A DNA stretch of 64,000 bases from Pelodera strongyloides. Lineage: Eukaryota; Nematoda; Chromadorea; Rhabditida; Rhabditidae. The position numbers were made by a program, and so were the translations under genes. This document shows, one piece after another, positions 1 through 13,252 of this stretch. Below the pieces are notes generated by a model. It searched no databases. It was given only the letters and a program-made list of their open reading frames with translations, and had not been told where the DNA came from. Every line of letters starts with the position of its first letter. The stretch's first letter is position 1. Where the stretch lies: NCBI GenBank assembly GCA_036852015.1, contig JAANDG010000514.1:42094-106093 (forward strand), given 5' to 3'.

Positions 1-32
1 ATCCTATACTCCTATACATATAGAACGCTTTC

Positions 33-203
33 TTAATGCGAAATACCGGTATTTTTTGAAGCGCATCGCGGACAACTGAATTCCTATGTATGTATGCTAA
101 TTTGCTCGAATTTAACTCGATTTTTTGTTATAATTTACGCTCATTTGCATAAGGTGTATAACAATGCTGGTGTACTCGATGTGTTTCCAGTATTTCGCTT
201 TAA
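33..203. mobile_element. TTAA-flanked fold-back element (AGCGAAATAC family)
   Basis: The left end reads TTAATGCGAAATACCGGTAT and the right end is its approximate inverse, CCAGTATTTCGCTTTAA. Both are flanked by TTAA. Related copies lie at 39820-40202, 57021-57188 and 57447-57606. The short length, terminal inverted repeats and TTAA target suggest a non-autonomous (MITE-like) element. No coding capacity was seen. Confidence 0.6.
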
Positions 204-578
204 CAGAAGAAAGCATGCAGAAAGCAACAACATATGAAGCAACAGGAGACAATATCTTCTTTTACAAAAGATGCAGTTAAAATATGCAGACTTCCTAAAA
301 AAAATACATATGATAGATTCACAGTCAGAGTCAAGAAGAAGAACAAAAAGATCACAAAATATTAGGTGTATAGTTTTTGCAAGTGCATGTTGCATTGATT
401 AGTCGGCCCACTGCTTAACGCTCAATTGCGCTTCAGCGTTTTTCAATTCGTAATTCAATTCGAAGGGTCCATTTTACTAAAGTCATTTAGTATAGGAAAA
501 GGACAATGTTGCAATTTCGACCTCTGCTATTTAGTGTCTAGACCTTTAGCATGATAGGGAATTATCTGATTCTGAAAA

Positions 579-678
579 TCCAAAGTCTACAGTAGTTTAG
601 AGAATTTCTAATCCAAAGACTACAGTAGTTTAGAGAATTTCTAATCTAAAGACTACAGTAGTTTAGAGAATTTCTAAT
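579..678. repeat. 36-bp minisatellite, three units
   Basis: Three tandem units share the core CTACAGTAGTTTAGAGAATT. The CTACAGTA word also recurs in introns of the protease genes (around 12300-12400 and 15760-15840) and is a familiar repeat word in Caenorhabditis DNA. No gene is associated with it. Confidence 0.75.
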
Positions 679-1319
679 GTCATATCATCTGTTACTATAC
701 ATTAGTGAGATTCATGCCGTTTTAAAATTGTAAAATATAGCGTTGTCGCGTTGTGAAGAAAGTTACAAAGCACGCTAACAGCTCTGGAGCCGGGGCTCGC
801 TGTCATGTCGTTCGCTCAAAATTAGAATAAGAAGGTATGGTGCTTGTGACGAACCGCGAGAAACTACAGTACTACTCTGAGACCGAAACGATCAAATTTT
901 CAAAAGTGCCCCTCTACATTAGCGGGCGTAACCAGTGATTTTCCAAGGAAATTACAACCTCGCGATTTGATTTATTCAAGAAAATTAGATGATGAAACCA
1001 TAGCTTTCCGGTATTTCACAATTAGACAAACGGAATAGAATGTGGATGGAAATGACGAATTTGATGTGTTTTTCAGATTGAAATAAAAGTCTGTGTCGTG
1101 GTTAAGGTTCACTGTCATAAGTCACATTATAGTAATGAAATGAATAGTAATTATATTTTATTATAACTTGTTTTGGCCTTAATGTCAGTCAATTAGCGTA
1201 TAAAATATTCATATTCACATGAAATAGGGTATTGAGTAATGAGCATGCTCGGACGGCACTACATATAAAATATATGTATAAAAACTGCCCTACCCCAAAA
1301 GCTGACCTGACAACTGACA

Positions 1320-1368
<49 letters not shown>
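1320..1368. repeat. (AT)n microsatellite
   Basis: A pure alternating AT tract of about 46 bp. A second shorter one lies at about 1793-1826. Confidence 0.95.
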
Positions 1369-1790
1369 TATGTCCACTCCGTAATGGACAGCAGTCAATG
1401 AAATTAGTACTATTTTTTAATTAACTTAGCCAACCCTCGCTTTGGCCTATACTATAGACAAGTTCACCCAATGGGAAAAAGTTTGTGTGAGTCGTTTTCG
1501 TATAGTTGAATGTTAGTATATGCTCTCCGTACACCGTAAAGCTTTAGACAACTACTGGTCATGAAAAGGTGTGGGCACTGTGTGCGCCGCTGAACCGCTG
1601 TGCGCAGTAAGAGCGCTAGGGATGCGCTAGCACAGCGCGGACAAATTTTGTTCGCGCACATATGGTTTGTGGCCGCTGCTGGTGTTCCAAAACGGCTCAG
1701 CTCGTCAGGATGTGTCGTTAATGTCTAATGTGATTTGCAGAGAAACATGCAAGATACGTAGAGGTACACGGCGCACTATCAGAAGATGAA

Positions 1791-1829
<39 letters not shown>

Positions 1830-2853
1830 TAGTTGGAAATAAACTATAAAACGTGCAGTAGCTAATTCTGTTCGATGTGTATAGCCAAAGACCGTTCGTT
1901 CTGAAAATCATGCCAGGTGTTTTCTTATGTTCGAAAACAATTTCATATTCATATACAATAACTACATTCCTTGAATTCTACAAATGGTTCAACTGAAATA
2001 AGTGTTAGTCACACATACGGGCGGTATTTCGAAGCCTTACAGTAGAGCGTGTGAATCGAAATATCTTCGAATTTTTACGTGGAAGGAAACGAACGCAACA
2101 TTCCAAAATAAGAAAGAAGGAAAGAAAACAATGAATGAAGGAAATACAATCAGAATCCGAACAGACGTCATCTAATTAAAAGATTCGTCACCCAAACTTT
2201 GATTTCGTCATTTCACGTTTACAAAGTAAAAATAGGAACGTGAAACATTTATGTTCAAGGTTACCCTTGGAAAACCTCTTTTCATACTAAAGAAGTCTCT
2301 AATTGTAAGAGGTAATGCTACCCATACCAAGGAACTCAAAAATGCTTACAATCAGTTTAGGGGCTGAGCGTCCACTTATATCATACTTTGACCGTAATAT
2401 CAACGAAATCAGAGTCCTCCCTCAAATAACAGCCATGCTACACCTTTACAAATTCAGAACAACCACAACTCGACAGAAATGTTCAATTACTTAGAACAAA
2501 AATGAGTATATCACTTTATTCACTAATCAATCGACACACAGATTTGCACAGTTCAGCACTACCGTTTTTCGCTAAATTCGGCTATTCACGTAGATTAAAT
2601 TTTCAGCTCAATCAACTGAGTATTTGCATACGAGCATAGAATTGGTAACCCTATGCACTGGCATATCTGCTGCTGCATGAAAAGCTTCCAATCCTTTACT
2701 GATAGACTCGCTACTACGGTTTATTTCGAAAAACTAGTAATAAGAATATCTAGTGAGAGATCTTATTTCGCTCGTGAAACATCAGTTCCTGCATCCTGCA
2801 TTTAGGAAAAAAACGCATTACGCACCGGGACAAAACAAGGATTCGCTGAAACC

Positions 2854-2859
2854 TTTATT
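2854..2859 (-). terminator. Polyadenylation signal of hint-1
   Basis: TTTATT on the plus strand gives AATAAA on the minus strand, about 160 nt downstream of the hint-1 stop codon. It is the nearest canonical signal. Confidence 0.5.
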
Positions 2860-3017
2860 AATTTACATTTACATCAATATTACCGGAATGAAACTGACCT
2901 CGTAAATACATATGCAATTGTACATCAACAATAAGTTACAATGAAGGGATTTTGGATAAAAACCAAATAATCAATATCAGGTTTACATAGAAACTGGATT
3001 CAATTCTGATAATGTTC

Positions 3018-4757
<1,740 letters not shown>

Positions 4758-5674
4758 TCTTCGAGAACCCAAAGCAAAGGGAGTGTACCTAAAGTAGAAC
4801 GTCATCGATGATCGATATGTACAAGCAAAATCGGCTTATTGCAGATTAATAAACTAAACACCACAGAACACGAGTAGTAGGAAATGTATAAATGAAAAGC
4901 TTTTGAAAACAGGTTAGCTATACCCGGGCATCTTTTAAAAAGAAGCAATATTGAACAAATTGAAAGACGTACGTACGTTTGTGGGATGGGTGAGATCGAT
5001 TTTCTCAAAATAGCATGGGTCGTCTTTTGACCAGAAAGTGTTCGGATGCCAAAACCGACAGAAACCAAATGAAGTGGACGTATTTTGAGAAAGAACAATG
5101 ACATTGCAACTTAATTTATACAAACTGACTAAAAAATTATGAATTAATTGCGAATGCAGGCTTGCATGCAAAGTGCCAAAAAGATAGTTAACTGCGCGTT
5201 CGCAGCTTTTTCTGGGAACAACCATTGCTCAATCCATCTGGCAGATGTTTTAGTGTTGTAATTCAAATAATAGCATAATATAACTTTAGATATAGTTTTA
5301 TTTAGATTTGAGTTAAATAATCGTGATGCGTATGTGAGTATTGCGAAATATGAGAGAAAACGCCTGAGGTTTTACTTGATCTATTTTCGTCATTCGTATT
5401 ACCGCGGAATTCCTTCATTTTGGTTGGAAAAATAACAACTAAATTTGTATCCAATTGTCCTACTTGCTCCTTATAGTTTTTGCTTTCAGGTAGTTCGCTA
5501 GACAAACGGATAGCGATTCAGCGTCTTTCAGCACCTCTTCCGAGGGCTGCGTGTGCCAAGGCTTAGGTGCGCGAGGGCCGCGCCAAAGGTGCGCGGAAGG
5601 TTTTCAGTTCCAGTTGACGCATCCGTTTAGGCGTACCCATCTCTGATTATTTAACTCGTTTCCAGAGCAGAAGT

Positions 5675-5725
5675 GTCGATGCGTGTGGAATTGGGTCATT
5701 CCCAGTGGTGACACAATTTTTCTAA
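5675..5725 (+). pseudogene. Orphan last-exon fragment of a papain-family protease (third copy)
   Basis: The plus strand reads VDACGIGSFPVVTQFF then TAA, preceded by a TTTCCAG acceptor. It matches the final exon of the two complete protease genes (VDACGIESFPVVAPII). The 3' flank also matches, including the AATGAAATGAATATTGAATA segment with its AATAAA. I see no upstream exons with the catalytic motifs, so this is a truncated copy lying outside the palindrome. Confidence 0.75.
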
Positions 5726-5984
5726 AGCAAATGAAATGAATATTGAATAAATTGTGTCAAGCATTTATTTTCCTTTCTTTATTTGAGAAGCTAGAGGAAA
5801 ACATAACACACGTAACATAACATAACAGATGAGACAATCGGAAAGGTACCCATGATTTAGTGATTTACTCAATGGCTTGTCTCGGTTGCGTCCAAGCAAA
5901 TATATTGTTTTCCCGGGTTCGGCCGGAATCGTTATTTTTCCGCTTACAACGCCGTTCACACAAGTGCTCTGTTGCACTTGTTCT

Positions 5985-6115
5985 TTCACACAGTGACTAA
6001 GTGGTCGCGGAAGTTGCCACCAGATCCAGATATTTTTGGAGCTCCTTCTGTGGAAACATTCAAATCTCGCTTGGAAAAACTTGATATAATAACTCTCTTG
6101 GACCTTAATATTCAT
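5985..6115 (+). pseudogene. Relic of a LINE-type reverse transcriptase C-terminus
   Basis: The plus frame contains KLPPD followed by DIFGAPSVETFKSRLEKLD. This resembles the C-terminal tail of non-LTR retrotransposon reverse transcriptases, whose pattern is W-N-x-LP then a short spacer, APS-x-x-x-FK-x-RLD. No catalytic YADD box or endonuclease is nearby, so only a fragment is present. The assignment rests on motif recall alone. Confidence 0.4.
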
Positions 6116-6778
6116 CCATTCGATGTTTTAGCCCAACAATTTCTCTGTGTCCTCTTATGGATTGCTTCTAGGCGAACACACTTCCTCTGAAATTTTAGGA
6201 AGTCGATAACTGCCTCTTTTGTAAGAGACGAGATTGTCCCCTGTTGATTCGTTTTCTTGATGTTGTTGCGCTTCTGCATGCACTTCTTGCGTTAATAAAG
6301 CTTCATCACTGACGAAATTTGGCGTGCACGCCGCGTGACAACGGCGTGCAACCCTGCACGCCATAACCCAACGGCGTGACACTTTTTTCATACCCGCCTG
6401 CACGCCGTCACGTTGCCGCTTGCACGTCAATTTTCTCGTTGTATACACTTTGAAGCATTTCACGAAAAAGTCCAATGCCGAAGCTTCTTTAGTTTCTTCC
6501 ACCTGAATCCCCTACCAGGCTTTCTTGACTTTTCGTTATAGAGTTGATACATGTCGTATGAAAAAATAGGCGCTTTTTGCACCAATCTTACACCGTGGCA
6601 ACCGAGCTGGTTTTTGCACTAGTTTTACATAGAGCGGGAAAATTTATGTTGTTGAATAAAGTCTTCTTGAAGCATTAGTGTGAAGTATTATCTGTATAAT
6701 TTCGGTTATTTTATATCACTAACCTATGAATACAATTGACAAAAAATATGCAACAAAACTACAATCGGCAAAACATTC

Positions 6779-6862
6779 TGCCACGGGCGGGATTCGAACC
6801 CGCGCTCTCACGCTGAGAATGACATCTTAAGTGTCACGCCCTGACCACTAGGCCACCGTGGC
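6779..6862 (-). tRNA. tRNA-Leu (TAA), copy 1
   Basis: An 84-nt class II tRNA. The GCCACGG acceptor pairs with CCGTGGC and the discriminator is A. The D-arm contains TAGTGGTC. The anticodon stem TGACA/TGTCA encloses CTTAAGA, giving anticodon TAA. A variable arm TCTCA/TGAGA and T-arm GCGGG TTCGAAT CCCGC follow. A TTTT pol III terminator lies just downstream on the minus strand. Intronless. Confidence 0.95.
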
Positions 6863-7051
6863 AACCGAGCTGGATTTTGCACTAGTCTTACATAGAACGG
6901 GAAAATTTCTCTAAACTATGTTGTTGAATAAAGTTTTCTTGAAGTATTAGTGTGAAGTATTATCTGCATAATTTCGGTTATTTTATATCACTAACCTATG
7001 AATACAATTGACAAAAAAATATGCAACAAAAATACAATCGGCAAAACATTC

Positions 7052-7135
7052 TGCCACGGGCGGGATTCGAACCCGCGCTCTCACGCTGAGAATGACATCT
7101 TAAGTGTCACGCCCTGACCACTAGGCCACCGTGGC
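7052..7135 (-). tRNA. tRNA-Leu (TAA), copy 2
   Basis: Sequence and fold are identical to the copy at 6779-6862, one repeat unit away. All stems pair and the anticodon is TAA. Confidence 0.95.
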
Positions 7136-7323
7136 AACCGAGCTGGATTTTGCACTAGTCTTACATAGAACGGGAAAATTTCTCTAAACTATGTTGTTGA
7201 ATAAAGTCTTCTTGAAGCATTAGTGTGAAGTATTATCTGTATAATTTCGGTTATTTTATATCACTAACCTATGAATACAATTGACAAAAAATATGCAACA
7301 AAACTACAATCGGCAAAACATTC

Positions 7324-7407
7324 TGCCACGGGCGGGATTCGAACCCGCGCTCTCACGCTGAGAATGACATCTTAAGTGTCACGCCCTGACCACTAGGCCA
7401 CCGTGGC
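7324..7407 (-). tRNA. tRNA-Leu (TAA), copy 3
   Basis: Third identical copy in the tandem array; the fold is intact and the anticodon is TAA. Confidence 0.95.
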
Positions 7408-7599
7408 AACCGAGCTGGATTTTGCACTAGTCTTACATAGAACGGGATAATTTCTGTAAATCGGCGCGCTGATGTGAAACATTCCGTTCTATTATCAACT
7501 TGCTGATGGTTTAATTTGTTGAGTTTGTTATATGTTTTATGTTTTCCTTGCGTTTCTCAAAAAAAAAGTAAATAGATGACGAAAATAGATGCTTGACAG

Positions 7600-7605
7600 T
7601 TTATT
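7600..7605 (-). terminator. Polyadenylation signal of the left protease gene
   Basis: TTTATT on plus gives AATAAA on minus, 20 nt past the stop. The mirrored signal serves the right copy at 19179-19184. Confidence 0.7.
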
Positions 7606-7624
7606 CAATGTTCATTTCATTTCA

Positions 7625-10600
7625 TTAAATAATTGGTGCCACAACGGGGAACGACTCAATTCCACACGCATCGACACCCTTTCTGATCTGGAAACAAAGA
7701 GATATTGCATGAGATAAATGAATACGGCAATTGTTTTGTATAGTGTACATGACAATGTGGAAACTCGGCAGGAGCGCCGCCTACACTATAAGGCCCGAGC
7801 TGGGTCTGACTGCACGTCTGGGCCCAGAAGTTTATTATAGGCCGCGCACCGGCCAAAGGTTCACTTTGTAATGACCACATTATAAAAAGATAAATATTAT
7901 TTCTGTGTTTAACACTCGTGCAATTGATATGGTTTTTGCCAAGATTTCCAACTCACAAAACTCATTGTGCCGAATTATATACAGTTGTTGATGACTGAAC
8001 TAAAGTATCTATGAATGTGTTGGTGTAATCTTTGAGCCGTCCCACCTTGACGTAACCCGGGTAACCTGCCCAACTGTTGCGAACCAGCCAGTAGTCAATG
8101 CCATTCTCGGTTCCTGAAAAGTCAAAGGTTTCCATACAAAAAAAACCGTTTATGGCCGTCACCGACCTTTTGGCAACCTTTTGTATACTCGATTCGAGAG
8201 AAAAATTGGTCATGACGAGGTCGCCAAACGGTTACCAAACTTTTTGCCCCGTTTCAAAAGCCACCACCCCACAGCAACGATATTTTCCGTGATAGTGCAA
8301 AACTTTAAAATGCACAGAAAAAGCGAACAATTGTCTAGGTGTTGGGCGGTACAATTACAGAAGATCGCCATGAAGCCACAAAATAAGGAAGTAATATATA
8401 CTAATAAAGTTAAAAAAATACCATTTAATTCTTATGGTACGGGTACGGTGTCTCTTCTGTACTGTACCGCTGTACTGAATTCTCTCCTTGCATTCATTGT
8501 TAAAGGGTCAGGCCCATTTCAAATTACCCTATTTTTGATGACTCCATTGGATTCTCCGTTTCAAACATAATAGGCTGAATTTTTTTCCAATTTTCAGTCG
8601 CAATATTCACGCAGTTTGCAGCAATTTACCATGGCCAGTCATACACAACAATCAATCGCAGCTGTCACGCCCATTCGCGCTGTTTGGCCAATGTCGCAAT
8701 TGCCACGCCCAATAGAGCATATTGCCCAATTAGCGCGGAGGGGCGCGACAAATGCGATATATAGTTGGGTATGACTGGCCATGGTAAATTGCTGAATACT
8801 GCGTGAATTTTGCGACTGAAAATTAGAAAAATATTGCATCCTACTATATTTGACATGGAGAATCAGATGGAATCATCAAAAATAGGGGATATTTGAAATG
8901 GGCCTGACCCTTTAAAGGGACGGGCCCATCAAAATAAACCTATAGTTTGCATGTTTTTATAATTTGTATAAAGGGGTTTATTATAATATATGTACACTAA
9001 GTTACGGCTAGACTTTATCCCGCTGAAATTTTTCGGTGTCGATAAACTCAAAAGTATACCGTAGAAGACCAACAATTGCACCCTTATTTCCTTACCGCGT
9101 CTCCCGAGGATACCTCGCTCTGATTGGGACCCGGGAGACTATCTGTCCATATAGCCACATTCCCCCGGGACACGCGACAAGAAAATAGGGTGCAATTGTT
9201 GGTCTTCTACGGTATACTTTTGAGTTTAACGACACCGAAAAATTTCAGCGGGATAAAGTCTAGCCGTAACTTAGTGTACATATATTATAATAAACCCCCT
9301 TTATACAAATTATAAAAACATGCAAAATATGGGTTTATTTTGATGGGCCCGTCCCTTTAAGAAAAAATATTCATTAGGAAGTGATTTGCTAGTTTTATAA
9401 TCCATATGCATACCGTATCCCACAGCCGCCATTGCATGAAGCCCTCGGTTATTATTGCACACTGCCGGAGACGGATCCCAGATTGTACCAGAAGATAAAT
9501 AGTAGAATTCCTGCGGTACTTTGACAACTAAAGACGAATAAATCTGAAAACTGTATAACACCAGTTCATGAAACCGCATTTTCATGCTCCGCATGCAAAA
9601 GTCGGGTTTAAATCGTGCTCATTTAGCGTCTATACATAGGTAACATAGGTACAGTATCATACATAGATACATATTTGACAAGCCCTATTTTAGATATAAC
9701 AAGAGAAACAGATTTCTTTTTCCCGAAAGTTATTTATTCCCGATATCCCTTACCAATTGCGATAGGCCCGTGCTGGCTCACGAATTGCTCCATAGCCGCA
9801 ACTTTGCTGGCAGCATCACCACCAAAATTAGTCAAATTTCTAACAACTTGTCCGCCGAAACTCTGAAAGACAGTCATTTCAATAAAGAAGATAAAGATAT
9901 GATTTCGACGCAGCGTAACATGTCCACGGACAAAAATCCAGTTGAATAAATTGCCAAATTTTGTGCCAAGTCTTAATATTTGTCTACGCGACTGTCAAAC
10001 AAGTTCTTATAGATTATAAATGTACTGTTTACCGTTCCGGATTTGCATTCTTGTTCTTTTGCGATATATGGATACGCGTCTTCAGTGGGAATTATATACT
10101 GATTATCCACCATCCATCTAAAAGAAAATAATGCATATAATTCATAAAAATTCCGTTTCTCGACACAAGTTTCAAAACCCGGCTGTTATACCGCTTTAGA
10201 GAAAATGCTCTTCTTACCCCAATACAAAATGTGGCCAGGCTCCATCGCAACCATTCGAACACGCATAAGGAGCGCAATCCACCAAACTCTGAAAGAAAAT
10301 CGATATTAGAAATGTAGTGGATTTTGCATCCATTAAATCCGAATGATAGCCGGTTTTGAAATCGATGTCAGACGCTTTGTTCAGATGTAGTGTATGCAAA
10401 TTAGTGCGCGACTACTGATTGTGAGTGATGAGGCTCATTATGTTAATTCGCATACAACTTATGGAAAAGCAGTTGTCTAAAATACGTTTCAAACGCCGTC
10501 CATTGTAAAGCTTTAAACACAAATATCTTTGTACATCGAAGTGAAATTAAGAGCTAAGTTGAATGCAAAGCATGGCACGGAACTTGAATTGAGAAAAGGG

Positions 10601-13252
10601 TCTTGGAAGAAAACTTCAAGTATAATGCGATCAAAACTATCCTAATTACCTGCTCAGACAATCGGACCAAGTTCTGGGAATTCTTCATACAACTTTGAAC
10701 TTCGACGGTGGCGATTAGACTGAAAGGGATTTATTTTCACTTGTGGTAATTACACTCATTATTATGGGGTCTCGATGTATGGCAAAAACAGCGCATTTTG
10801 CTTCCACGTATCAAATGTGCATCTCGTGTAGGATTTTGCATACACCTATGAAAGTTAGAAAATGCACCTCATACTAGACGAGGCGAAAATGCAGTTTATG
10901 CACGCTCGAAAAAAAATATACCCGTGGCTACCTGCACCGAGACCATTTTTTGTCGGTCTGTAGATGTTCTCGTGTAGTGCCAATCTACGGTAATTTTGAC
11001 CCCATTAGGTGTGTTATTGCGCGCTAGTGGACAGTACTAGGTTTACAGTGCTCGGCTAATATACGTTATTGGTCAAATTCCCAGAAATTCACCTTTATGT
11101 CCTTATCATGTCTCTAAATTGATCTCATTTGTTTTTCAAACGTTTTTTTTTGTGTCGGCTTTTGTGCGCATCTCCTTTATGTAATAGACTACTATAATTA
11201 TAATTACATCAGCAAGAATGTATGCAGAGCAACCATGGCGTAAATCCCAAGGCTATACTGATTTACGTAAGTTTCTATTATAAGATAAAACTCACGCAAA
11301 AGCCCAACAAGAGCCACATTGTCCTTGGTATTTAGGGGAAACCATGCAGCCCGACTCGACCCAGTTCTTCGACTAAATGAGGTTGTTTAGTGTTTATTGC
11401 TTACAAGGTTATGTATGGTAAACCAATAACGCGGTTAATTACACATTACGAGGTTAAAGGGATAGGTTCACTTCGAATTGCACCTTTTTTATCATTTCTA
11501 TTGATAGTATGATCCATGGCGGTCAAAATGCGAAAATTGCAGTATATTGCCTTTGCTCCTCGAGCCAGGAGCAAACTCAAAAGCTATGCTACCTCGACTT
11601 TATAAAACAACTGACATACCGTAGCCGCAGTCAAAAGGTACGCCAAAATGTGTTACAAGTGCGAAATAGCGTGATAGGGCTAGAGGTGCAGAGGTGCAGA
11701 GATAAGGCTAAGGTACGCCAGTTGTTTTATAAAGTCGAGGTAGCTTAGCTTTTAAGCTTGATCCTGGCTCGAGAAGGAGCAAAGGAAATTTACTGCTTTG
11801 ACCGTCATAGGTCATACGTCATACTATCAATAGAAATTAGAAAAAACGTGAAATTCGTGGTGAACCTATCCCTTTAACGCTTGTTTCATGGTAAGACAGG
11901 CTTGAAAACCGAGCTTACCGCTTGTCTCTTTGAACGGTGATTGAGCTTGTATTCGGGCATATTTTTCGTGAGACCTTTCAGTTTTTCCAGAACGTCGTTT
12001 GACATGACCATCTATAAAAGTCGTAGAAAAATGACGATAAACGGCAGTTAGCCGGCTCCAATGTACCGTTCCGTAACGCGACACGCCGGGGAGAAGCATA
12101 CTAGGGCACCGTTAGATTTATTGATTCGCAGAGATTCCTGCGTGTAAGTCAGCTAGCGTAAGGAATGGATACCGTAACCACATCCCCTGAGAGATCACTT
12201 CTCAGCGGGGGAACGTTAGAATGCTATACTTTGTCGCCAGGGAATATTTCTCCGAGGAACTTAAGTGATGGATGGTTCTCCCTCTTATTGATTACTGTAC
12301 TCTTCTGATTACTGTAGCCCCTTCAACTCTTTCGATTACTGTAGCTCCTTCAACTCTTCTGATTACTGTAGCTCCTTCATTCTTCTGATTACTGTAGCCC
12401 CTTCATTCACCTTTTTCAATTCATCCGGGGTCTTATCTGAAAGTCCGTTAACAGCCAGTCTATATCCTCTTTTCTCCGCTTTTTTGTTCATTTCCCGGAT
12501 TTTCTTCACATTTTCCGCAAAAATTGTCATTCTCTTCGCGTAAGTCTCACTTCCGACCTTGTAGTCTCGCTTGAACCTGGAACCGTCAATTACTTTAGTA
12601 AATACAATTGCTTAGGTGCTTACAATTAGGATCGCCTAGGATCCCATTAGGCTCTAGGCTCAGAATAATATGCACCATTTGTATTTATTCAACTAATTGT
12701 CGTTAGTATCCTAGAACTGACAATTATTGTAGTTTGTACGTGTACGTGCTTAGGCTTTGGTTGCATGTCATGCAACTAATTGTCGATAGTATTCTCGTAG
12801 CCTCCAAAACCTACTTTCTAGCAAATTCAGGGAATTGCTGTTGTGGGAGTGGAAGGTTCTTGATATCATCCGTCAGACCGCCAGTGTGAGCTTCACTTCC
12901 GAAATTGAAGACGCCTCTGGAACCGTCAAATCATAAAGTGATCTATATGCGCGTAGGCTTACAATCACGAGCTTAGGCATAGACACTTACGCTTGTACGC
13001 TTAGGGATAGGCGCTGCGGCGTGTAGTTAGGTACTTAGGTTGGCTAAGGTACTTAGACTTCGGCGTACACTGATTAGGTTCCATTCTGTCCTGAGGCTCT
13101 CTAGTATCGTTAAACTATTTGCGGAGAGTAGTATCCACAACTTACTGTGGTAGTGGAAGGTCCTTGATATCATCCGTCAGACGGCTCGTGGCATCAGAAG
13201 GCAGGACGAAGAATGGGAGAATTACAACCAGAGACAAGATGGAGAAGTACAT
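7625..13252 (-). CDS. Papain-family (C1A) cysteine protease, left copy
   Basis: A twelve-exon minus-strand gene encodes 374 aa with no in-frame stop. Exons: 13252-13146, 12916-12815, 12576-12411, 12011-11919, 11372-11296, 10719-10650, 10288-10218, 10117-10033, 9862-9754, 9527-9414, 8113-8046, 7687-7625. All phases agree. It has a signal peptide (about 1-21), an I29-type prodomain (RxxxFxxNxxxIxxxN in exon 3), and a basic RSKRQA before the mature domain. The catalytic region QGQCGSCWAF has oxyanion Gln172 and Cys178; His324 lies in GLHAMAAVGYG and Asn344 in YWLVRNSW. The usual Gly after NSW is Ala. The family cleaves proteins in lysosomes or after secretion. Differences from the right copy include SFGG instead of SCGG at 258-261 (a lost Cys), a codon fewer in exon 7 and a rewritten exon 10. 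ATG 13252 follows an ACTTTAG acceptor by one base, suggesting trans-splicing. Introns 4 and 10 carry fold-back elements. Confidence 0.93.
8500..8915. mobile_element. TTAA fold-back element (AGGGTCAGGCCCATTT subfamily)
   Basis: Begins TTAAAGGGTCAGGCCCATTT and ends AAATGGGCCTGACCCTTTAA. It shares its long inner sequence, including ACGCCCATTCGCGCTG and CACGCCCAATAG, with the element at 55638-56056. It lies in intron 10 of the left protease and abuts the next element. Confidence 0.82.
8912..9360. mobile_element. TTAA fold-back element abutting its neighbour
   Basis: Ends are TTAAAGGGACGGGCCCATC and GATGGGCCCGTCCCTTTAA, with arms of about 200 bp. It shares the single TTAA at 8912-8915 with the preceding element. 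It carries the internal ATATATTATAATAAA word also found in the 4012-4431 element. Confidence 0.82.
11454..11877. mobile_element. TTAA fold-back element in intron 4 of the left protease
   Basis: Ends are TTAAAGGGATAGGTTCAC and GTGAACCTATCCCTTTAA. It is about 424 bp and palindromic apart from its centre. The equivalent intron of the right gene (16217-16444) lacks it, so it inserted after the palindrome duplicated or was lost from one arm. Confidence 0.82.

Larger units (their letters stand above)
204..2850. other. Non-coding AT-rich stretch
   Basis: Apart from the minisatellite and AT microsatellites I see no gene here. Short open frames on both strands are low-complexity or lack splice partners and codon structure. 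Confidence 0.6.
6592..7455. repeat. Tandem ~273-bp repeat carrying tRNA-Leu genes
   Basis: Three full units with period 272-273 bp (compare 6779, 7052 and 7324) each hold a tRNA-Leu and about 189 bp of near-identical flank. Starting at 6592, CACCGTGGCAACCGAGCTGG is the 5' end of a truncated fourth tRNA plus its flank. The repeat decays after about 7455. The flank 5' of each tRNA (GCAAAATCCAGCTCGGTTGC) also precedes the tRNA-like gene at 56137. Confidence 0.92.

Noticed and set aside
5496..5633. Possible small inverted-repeat element (CGCTAGACAAACGGAT against ATCCGTTTAGGCG)
   Set aside because: Ends match only with gaps and no target duplication is visible.
6265..6440. GCGTGCACGCCG-rich inverted repeats
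   Set aside because: Short overlapping palindromic words without a defined element boundary; recorded as local complexity only.
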